A DNA stretch of 64,000 nucleotides from Hexactinellida sp. DTS-2022 (taxonomy: Eukaryota > Porifera > Hexactinellida), in the NCBI GenBank assembly GCA_028753945.1, contig JAPNXP010000012.1:2418001-2482000 (forward strand), given 5' to 3'. The notes below the pieces were generated by a model. That model did not search any database. It worked only from the letters and a program-made list of their open reading frames with translations, and was not told where the DNA came from. Below, one piece after another: positions 57,690 to 64,000 of this stretch (its first letter is position 1; the number at the start of each line of letters is the position of its first letter). Position numbers and translations under genes: made by a program.

Positions 57690-58835
57690 CTATAGATCTT
57701 CGAGTCTAATAGCTTTAGCTGCTGTAACAGTCAATACATGGTAAAATGCATTGAGTGTGGCAGCTTGTGTAATACTTTGTAAAGCTCCAGGGCAAATATT
57801 CAATAGCAATTGCCTTCTTGCTGATATAAATGTAGTCCCATCTGGAGGTGTACATGGTCCATGTTGACTGAGAGCTCGTTTTACGTGAGCTTTAACGCTG
57901 TTAAAGGTGAATTCGATGGGGTTTCATTCACATGAATAAGGTGGAAGTCGGACCAACTCGAAGTTCGGAGGGATAATTTCACCTAACCGGTTTTCTACAC
58001 CTCTATGACAAGGAGCGTTATCAAGAATGATATGCGTTTTGGTAAGTCCTTGATGTTCAACTAACGGTTGTCCAAAATCGCAAACGAACAATTCTTGAAT
58101 GAATTGATCGAAGTGGGATTGTTTAGCTCCTCCAACGATGATGGTGTGATGAATCAGTCCCACGTTTGGAGATACTGCACAAAGCATCGTAATATGTGGT
58201 GTGCGTTGGTTCCCTGTTATTTTCTTAGCTGGCAATCCTTTTACAGCTCTACCTCTTGTTCTTGATGGGTAGAGTCCAAACCCGCACTCATCAACATAAC
58301 AAAAACGAGCACCCATCTCATGCTGGGACATCAACCATGTTGCGTGTTCCCTTCTTGATGCCTTCAGTTCATCGCAATTCCTATTTATTGGAATTTGTTC
58401 CAATTTTTTCATTGTAATGAATTTCCCTTCAAGACATCTGGCTATCGTGCTCACTGAAACCTGTACACCTTTTAAAGCCAGTTGTTCTTTCAATTCATTG
58501 AGCGTGATGTCTGGACGGGATTCAACCTTTTCAAGTAAAAAATGAACATCTGTATCATTTAATTTATTTCCTCTAGAGCCACCTCTATTCTTCACTTCAT
58601 ACTTTCTCAAACTACAAATCCTATATGCAGTATCTACTTTTACACCAAATAGTTGGGACATTTGCTTGTAGGTCACGCCTGCTTCGTGGGCATCAATTAA
58701 TCTCCTGCGCACCTCGTTTGTAATTGTCTTGCCTCCTTTTGGAGGTACACTGTTACTTCCAACAGATTCGGAGGTTCCCAATGTTGTGTCCATTTTTGAA
58801 GAATCAAAGTTTGTATCTTGAAAGTTATTGAGCAA
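57690..58835 (-). pseudogene. IS630-like DDE transposase with one premature stop
   Basis: The ATG at 58835 gives a 303-residue chain, stopped by TGA at 57924-57926. The same frame continues to a TAG at 57690, so the intact protein would be about 381 residues. N-terminal helix-turn-helix region: RRLIDAHEAGVTYKQMSQLF, then DTAYRICSLRKYEVKNRGGS. Catalytic triad: D in FCYVDECGFGLYP, D in HIILDNAPCHRG, and E in NPIEFTF, which lies just after the stop; the last two acids are separated by 35 positions. The premature stop removes the catalytic Glu, so this copy is inactive although otherwise uninterrupted. A bipartite GNQRTPHITMLCAVS core strand is typical of IS630-like enzymes. Confidence 0.9.
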
Positions 58836-58924
58836 ATTATTTGTTTGTGCCTCATATTTACCTGCTTATAGAAATACACCAACCGTATACCAAAATGAAA
58901 AACAACTGTATTCATATTCATTGG

Positions 58925-59047
58925 ATGAGTCGGATAATTGGTTGACCCAATCGGATGATTGGTTGACCCAATCGGATGATTGGTTGACCCAATCGGATAA
59001 TTGGTTGACTGAATCGGATGATTGGTTGACCCAATCGGATAATTGAC
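58925..59047. repeat. Right array of 21-bp units in the transposon end
   Basis: Six inverted units of GATGATTGGTTGACCCAATCG type, mirroring the left array. They alternate GATAATTGG and GATGATTGG. Confidence 0.9.
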
Positions 59048-59064
59048 TGAGAAATACAGTAGTA

Positions 59065-60190
59065 GCAATAGAGCAATGTTGCTAATAGGGAAGGTGCTAA
59101 TATAGCAACTGTTCTACAAACATTATTGGATTTATCAGAAATGCAGTATAATCTTTTAAGTATTTTGTTAGGATTGGTCCATTCCCCCCATTTATGGAAT
59201 TGACTAGTCATTTTGTATGAGGATATTAACTCGTTTACAATTAAGGTCCCTCATTCCCAACTTCCCCACTAATGGAGGTTTATATGATTGATTTAAACAC
59301 GTATTTCCTGAATTTAATAATCCTTGTGCCAAATTAACCCCATGTTCCCAAGTCCCCCCAACCAGTTTACGGAATCTGTACATCATTATGCTTTGAGAGA
59401 ATTGAATGTGATACTGAATAATTTATTTAGGTTGTCAGTAGATTATGGAATTATGGAATCAATCTTCGAGCAGTGGGCCCCGATAACATGTACAATGCAA
59501 CCTCTATAAATGGGGTATCTATAAAGGGGGATCCTCTATAAGCTGGGAAATTTCGGGCCATAATCGTTCATTTCGATAAATATTAAAAAGTAAATAGGCA
59601 CAACATGAATTGCTAAGATATTTAAGATTATATTATTACTAGCGCGCTTCGCTTGCTAGGTCGCTTCGCGGCAAAACACAACCACACAACAACCGCTTCG
59701 CGGTTGGTGAGTGGTTTATATACTTCTAACATTGATTAAAAAGCGTAAATAGGTCTAAAATAGTCAAATTAAATTTTAGTGATTACCTCACATGCGATAA
59801 TGAGTAAGCATAGTGGTAATCTGGTGTGACCATGGTGTTATTACTATATCCAATAATTCTATCACTATAACCAATAAAATTTGTATGGGATTTGCTCGGA
59901 GGGACACCTAAAGCGGAAAAATTATCACTATATTCAATATCAGGAATGCCAACCTCTGGGAAACCAAAAAGCGGGAGGTTTTACCATTTGGCGGGAGTTT
60001 TACCAAAAATCGGTTGTTCGAAGATGAAAAAACGGGAGACTCAAAATGTATGCTATTTCTTTGAATCTATCATGAATAGAACGATTCAATATGATTAATT
60101 TGTATGTTTGGATATCTACAATTAGGAAACGCTTATTTTTATAGTTCTATCTATCAAATTTCTTCCCGCATATCTCGTATTCACCCCATG
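59065..60190. other. No gene seen; dispersed repeat and isolated pogo-like end
   Basis: ACAATGCAACCTCTATAAAT at 59490 looks like a pogo-type end without a partner. GCTTCGCGGTTGGTGAG at 59691 belongs to the repeat shared with 52540-52925. Small frames (59204-59509, 59892-60098) have no motifs. Confidence 0.4.
59640..59835. repeat. Inverted copy of the 52540-52925 dispersed repeat
   Basis: GAGTGGTTTATATACTTCTA, AATAGGTCTAAAATAGTC, ATAATGAGTAAGCA and GGTAATCTGGTGTGACC mirror the order at 52925-52720. Adds a CGCGCTTCGCTTGC segment on the left. Confidence 0.55.
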
Positions 60191-60726
60191 TATCTGTTGC
60201 AGGCCAAATGCGTTTACAGGCTTAACGTGTTTACCCTAGGCCAGATGCGTTTCAATTAATTTATAAATGGAATGGGTGTACTATATTTATCACTATTAAT
60301 TAAATGAATTTATTTCTCATTCTAGCACGCGATTATTGTTATTTATTCACAAGAATTGGTGTATTGCAATACAGTAGATGTCGGATATAAGCACACCGGT
60401 TTATAAGAACATATCGGTTTATAAGAACACTATGTTGGAAAATGGTTGCCATATACCCTATATAATTTATGTCGGTTATAAGAACAGGCCGGTTATAAAA
60501 TGTATTGTATTATATAATTTATATTATAATATATGGTATTCTATTGTATTATATTATATTATAATAAAATGTGTTGACAAGTTAATATATTGTCGGAGTC
60601 ATTTTGAAAGTACTGATTGGATCTACCTAATAATGTCATTTCGTGAGGTGGAAACACAATGAAGACAAGAATAGTTAGTTCAACTAAGAATTTATATGAA
60701 ATTTAGCATATCTAACTAAGAGTATT

Positions 60727-61547
60727 GTTTTGACGGATTTGGACCCCCCTACAGATTTGGACCCCCCCTTTAACTTGATAAGCAAGTCATCACTATTGAG
60801 CTTTTACTTCCTGTTTGTCATCACACGTGCTTACTTTCCAACTATCTTGATTACGATTACCTATAGTATAGTCCTAGATTTAGATATTGTTATTATCCCG
60901 ATTGGGTTAGATTTTTGAGATGATATATAAAATTTAAAATTGTCTACAATATCTATCTAAGTTCCTTCATTGTTTAGCTAAGCCTCTCACATAGACGGTA
61001 TGGACCAGGCTTTTCAAAAGGTCAGGTCATGACCTGACCTGACCTGACCTTTGAGTGACCTGAACCTATTTTCTGAATGCCTTGACCTGACCTGACCTGA
61101 ACTTTTTTGACCTGAAAATGACCTGAAATTCAGGGCTTTTCACTTGATTCTTTATTAAATCTTTATTAATTTCTTTATTAATTTCTTTAATAATCTTTAT
61201 TAATTTCTCTAATTTTTGGAATTGCCTGTAATCAAGGGGCCTGAGTTTCACAGGTTTTCACAATTATTAATCAGTTTATCTTTATTGTTAGTGTATTGAT
61301 AAATGACAGACAAATATACAGAAATGTTCAAATAAGAGTAATATCAAGATGTAGTTGGAAAGTAAGCACGTGTGATGACAAACAGGAAGTAAAAGCTCAA
61401 TAGTGATGACTTGCTTATCAAGTTAAAGGGGGGATCCAAATCTGTAAAGGGGGGACCAAATCCGTCAAATACTATCTATATTTTACATATTTGACGGATT
61501 TGGACCCCCAGGTCCAAATCTGTAGGGGGGTCCAAATCCGTCAAAAC
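60727..61547. mobile_element. TIR element with GTTTTGACGGATTTGGACC ends, nested in Ginger copy 3
   Basis: The left end GTTTTGACGGATTTGGACCC is mirrored at the right. Arms of about 150 bp share AACTTGATAAGCAAGTCATC and TTGTCATCACACGTGCTTAC. AGTATT is duplicated at 60721-60726 and 61548-61553. The right end carries an extra partial copy of the terminus (61482-61547). Superfamily undetermined. Confidence 0.75.
61009..61260. mobile_element. Stacked hAT-type left ends (word GACCTGACCT)
   Basis: Three hAT-like starts in one orientation: CAGGCTTTTCAAAAGG (61009), CAGGGCTTTTCACTTG (61131) and CAGGTTTTCACAATT (61248). The first leads into an array of TGACCTGACCTGACCT. No right ends or 8-bp duplications were found, so these are truncated or rearranged copies. 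Confidence 0.5.
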
Positions 61548-61590
61548 AGTATTACTGCCCAATTCAATATATTTGATTACCACATATTAT

Positions 61591-61609
61591 AGATAGATAG
61601 ATAGATAGA
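61591..61609. repeat. (GATA)n microsatellite
   Basis: Four and a half perfect AGAT/GATA units. Confidence 0.9.
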
Positions 61610-61916
61610 ATTATAAACTTATAAATAACATTCGTCAGTATTCATTCAAACATCAAATGGTTGGGAATTTTGCCCGTAGTCTTTAAAATAGTATGAAATA
61701 GCTTTCTGAAAGTGATGAAGATTTCCTTTAGGCCTTAAGTAATACTAATTTTCCTGAGATAAGAATGAAAATTACTATAATTTGAATAAACGAACAAATA
61801 CCGAATTGTGTCTTATTGTTTATTTCAAAATGTTGATGCGAAAACAGAATTTCAATCAGGTTCTAGAATAAAACCCTTGTAGCTCCGTTATTTCTTCCGA
61901 GGAAATAGCTCACATA

Positions 61917-62751
61917 ATGGATATATATTCTGGTCCCTGCCCTTCTGTCCACGGTGCATTGCGTCAGAGATATTATCGAATGAGAAAGAAATATCTTGTT
62001 AAGAATAATATTATTTACCAGTCAGACACTCCTACAGGCAATTTATTGCAAGTTGTCCCTAAAGATAAATTATTCGACCTCTTTGATAAAGTGCATGGCG
62101 AGGATGGGAAGCACCTTGGAAGGGATCGCTTGTATGTCGAGCTGAAAAAGCGATTTACCGGATTTTCTAGGAAAGTATACTTGCCTTTGTAGGATTGTGC
62201 CAAGAATGCCAACTACAAAAATAAAAAAATCCATCAAAAGCGTCGTTACCAAACCCATTCGTAGTAATGACTTTGCATCTAGAGGCCAAGTAGACCTCAT
62301 AGATATGCAGGCTAGTGGAGAAATAAACTCGCCATATAACTTCTTGTTAGTATATCAGGATCATCTCACTAAGTTTATGGTCCTTCGCCCTCTAAAATCA
62401 AAAACCGCTACCGAGGATTAATCTACGCTCCTGGATATATGTATTTTGTCTCATTGGCTCACCCCATATATTGCAAAGCGATAATGGTAGAGAGTTCAAG
62501 AACGTTAATTTAGCCACGATGATGAGAGCTATGGCCCAGCTGTAAGATAGTGCATGGAAAGCCTAGACATCCTCAGAATCAGGGTTCAGTAGAGAGGGTC
62601 AATCGAGAAATCACAAAGGTCCTAGTTGCACTAATGCGCAAAAATGAATACCCTTGTTGGGTCAAATATGTCTCTATCTCCCAACACTCCATAAACACAA
62701 GCCCACACCACTCTTGAAAACAAATCTCCTTACAGAGTGTAATTCGGAAGA
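61917..62751 (+). pseudogene. Ginger integrase gene, copy 3, frameshifted and C-terminally truncated
   Basis: 61917-62192: RQRYYRMRKKYLVKNNIIYQ, then LFDLFDKVHGEDGKHLGRDR, with H residues fitting the zinc-binding N-terminal domain of retrovirus-like integrases. After a frameshift, 62197-62421: RSNDFASRGQVDLIDMQASG (first catalytic Asp), NFLLVYQDHLTKFMVLRPLK. Further degraded frames to about 62640 hold LQSDNGREFKNVN (second Asp) and GKPRHPQNQGSVERVN-type residues (catalytic Glu). Near 62700 a KSPYRV-FGREP end follows. Motif order matches copy 2 at 41514 but keeps the N-terminal part missing there. The C-terminal zinc and Cys-rich domains are absent; the right inverted repeat begins right after. 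Confidence 0.85.
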
Positions 62752-63127
62752 GAACCATATATATTATAATATAAATTATAATATACAATATATAATATAC
62801 AATATATAATACAATACATTTTATAACCGGCATGTTCTTATAACCGAAATAAATTATATAGGGTATTTGGCAACCGTTTTCCAACATTGTGTCTTATACC
62901 CATATATTTCTTATAAATCGCTGTGCTTATATCCGACATCTACTGTAATACAATACACCAATTCTGGTGAATAAATAACAATAATCGCGTGATAGAATGA
63001 GAAATAAATGCATTTAATTAATAGTGATAAATATAGTACACCCATTCTATTTATAATTTTATTGAAACGCATCTGGCCTAGGCTAAACGCGTTTGGCGTA
63101 TATTTTCAGGCTAAACTGCAACATATC

Positions 63128-63486
63128 CATAATTATTACAACAAAAACGAAATAGCTAGAATAATGAATTATATAAAGAATTTAAAAGAATTATATATAA
63201 GTACGTAGACGTAACAGATTTAAATATCTTCAAAAGTTCTCGTAATTTATGGTTATTTTTCGTGAGATTTCAAGGAATTTCATGACGATTAGGCTATCAG
63301 ATTTGTAAAATGTGTTGTAATATTTAATCCACCCGTGGTTGCATAGATCGACATATTACTAAGCGAGAGAAAAATTCAGCATCGTATCTAGTATATAATA
63401 ACTTTCTGGAGGATGTAAGCGTAAGGGCACCCGGGATAGTTTCAAGAATTTCTTCCAAATTAGAATTAAAAAATAATAGTACAGAC
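63128..63486. other. No gene seen
   Basis: AT-rich right flank of the Ginger element. Confidence 0.4.
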
Positions 63487-63633
63487 CAGGGCCGGTTTAC
63501 CATTAGGCTAAGTAGGCTATAGCCTTCGGGCCACTACAGGACCAATGGGCCACTATAGGACCACTACCGACCAATGTCGATCATGTTCGGGCCACTTGTG
63601 TGGTTCAGCCTTCAGGCCACTCAAAGGTAAATC
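63487..63633. mobile_element. hAT-type MITE left part
   Basis: CAGGGCCGGTTTACCATTAG start, GGGCCACT words inside, and a partially matching inner right block GGTAAATCC at 63625. The right terminus is missing, apparently replaced by the next hAT end. Confidence 0.65.
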
Positions 63634-64000
63634 CAAAGCTGGGAACTAATCCGTTAATCCGTTAATCGTTAATTAACGGAAGTTTAATTTTTCGTTAACG
63701 ATTAACTTTTAAGTTAACTTTGAAATCGTTAACGGACTTAATTAACTTCCGTTACATTTACAAGTCCGTTAATAGTCCGTTAACGCAATTATGAATTCTT
63801 GATAGTTTCTATTACATAACCGAACAAATGTTTTTGAACAACAGGTATTTTATCCCACACACAATATGTTTCTTGTAGCGTATTAACGGCTGTTTAACCT
63901 ATTTTTGAAGACTTTAAATATCTTGCTATAGTTATAAACTTCATAAACTTGCGATTTTAAGTCATTTTTTTCCAATATCCATGAATACGTGTCCCTGCCA
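63634..64000. mobile_element. hAT-type MITE running off the window (word TCCGTTAACG)
   Basis: CAAAGCTGGGAACTAATCCG is followed by an array of GTTAATCCGTTAAT and TTAACGG words in both orientations up to about 63790, then AT-rich DNA. No right end before 64000. Confidence 0.6.

Larger units (their letters stand above)
57438..59062. mobile_element. IS630-Tc1-mariner-type transposon with repeat arrays in its inverted ends
   Basis: Ends CTACTGTATTTCTCAGTCAA are exact reverse complements, with TA at 57436-57437 and 59063-59064. Each end continues into tandem 21-bp units (about seven on the left, six on the right, in opposite orientation). A DDE transposase gene on the minus strand fills the middle. 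At 1.6 kb it has the normal size for the superfamily. Confidence 0.92.
60195..63123. mobile_element. Ginger-type integrase transposon, copy 3, bounded
   Basis: Starts TGTTGCAGGCC and ends AAACTGCAACA. The 4-bp duplication TATC is exact at 60191-60194 and 63124-63127. Inverted repeats of about 370 bp (60195-60565 and about 62750-63123) share ACCCTAGGCCAGATGCGTTT-like, GGGTGTACTATATTTATCAC and TAATTTATTTCGGTTATAAG-like blocks. The integrase gene is on the plus strand. A second, unrelated inverted-repeat element is nested at 60727-61547. Confidence 0.85.

Noticed and set aside
57413-59046. Plus-strand open frames with repeating heptapeptides at 57413-57619 and 58828-59046
   Set aside because: They are translations of the 21-bp DNA arrays in the inverted ends of the IS630-like transposon.
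59640-59720. tRNA or snRNA gene suggested by GCTTCGCGGTT hairpin words
   Set aside because: No cloverleaf, A/B box pair or anticodon arrangement could be assembled; the words recur in a dispersed repeat.

Overview
The window is AT-rich, repeat-laden DNA from a multicellular animal, most likely an invertebrate; nothing visible fixes the phylum. Evidence for an animal genome: GT-AG spliced exons of replication protein A large subunit (RPA1), a Golgi-type beta-1,4-N-acetylgalactosaminyltransferase with a PA14 domain, and typical metazoan transposon families (P/THAP, Ginger, hAT, piggyBac-like, IS630-Tc1-mariner, CR1/L2-like LINEs). There are no bacterial operons and I identified no RNA genes.

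Host genes are few. An intronless-looking 666-codon ORF (11351-13351, +) is a B4GALNT3/4-like glycosyltransferase. The last two coding exons of RPA1 (+) lie at 19141-19336 and 45026-45258. They join in frame across an intron of 25,689 bp that is full of transposons. Upstream RPA1 exons were not found; if they lie left of 11351, the glycosyltransferase gene sits inside an RPA1 intron.

Layout. 1-4405: MITEs and unrecognised AT-rich DNA. 4406-10522: a Ginger transposon with a 4-bp target duplication, interrupted by a LINE that is itself interrupted by a hAT MITE. 11.1-13.4 kb: the glycosyltransferase gene. 13.9-17.8 kb: a P element inserted in a mariner-type MITE. 18.0-45.3 kb: RPA1 exons and intron. 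The intron holds a TTAA MITE, two transposase-like genes of families I know only as uncharacterised proteins (one inside a CACTG-ended element), two hAT transposase pseudogenes, a 505-bp-armed palindrome and a Ginger fragment. 46-57 kb: P-type, hAT and mariner/pogo MITEs plus a LINE tail. 57.4-59.1 kb: an IS630-like transposon with 21-bp repeat arrays in its inverted ends. 60.2-63.1 kb: a second bounded Ginger copy. 63.5-64 kb: hAT ends running off the window.

At least eleven hAT-type MITEs have both ends and an 8-bp target duplication readable here. Several are built from a private short word repeated in both orientations, a different word in each family. Every transposase gene seen is broken by frameshifts, stops, insertions or truncation, so none looks functional as written, although several arms and target duplications are nearly perfect and therefore young. 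Element boundaries rest on inverted ends plus duplicated flanks read by eye; family names rest on motif recognition without database searches.
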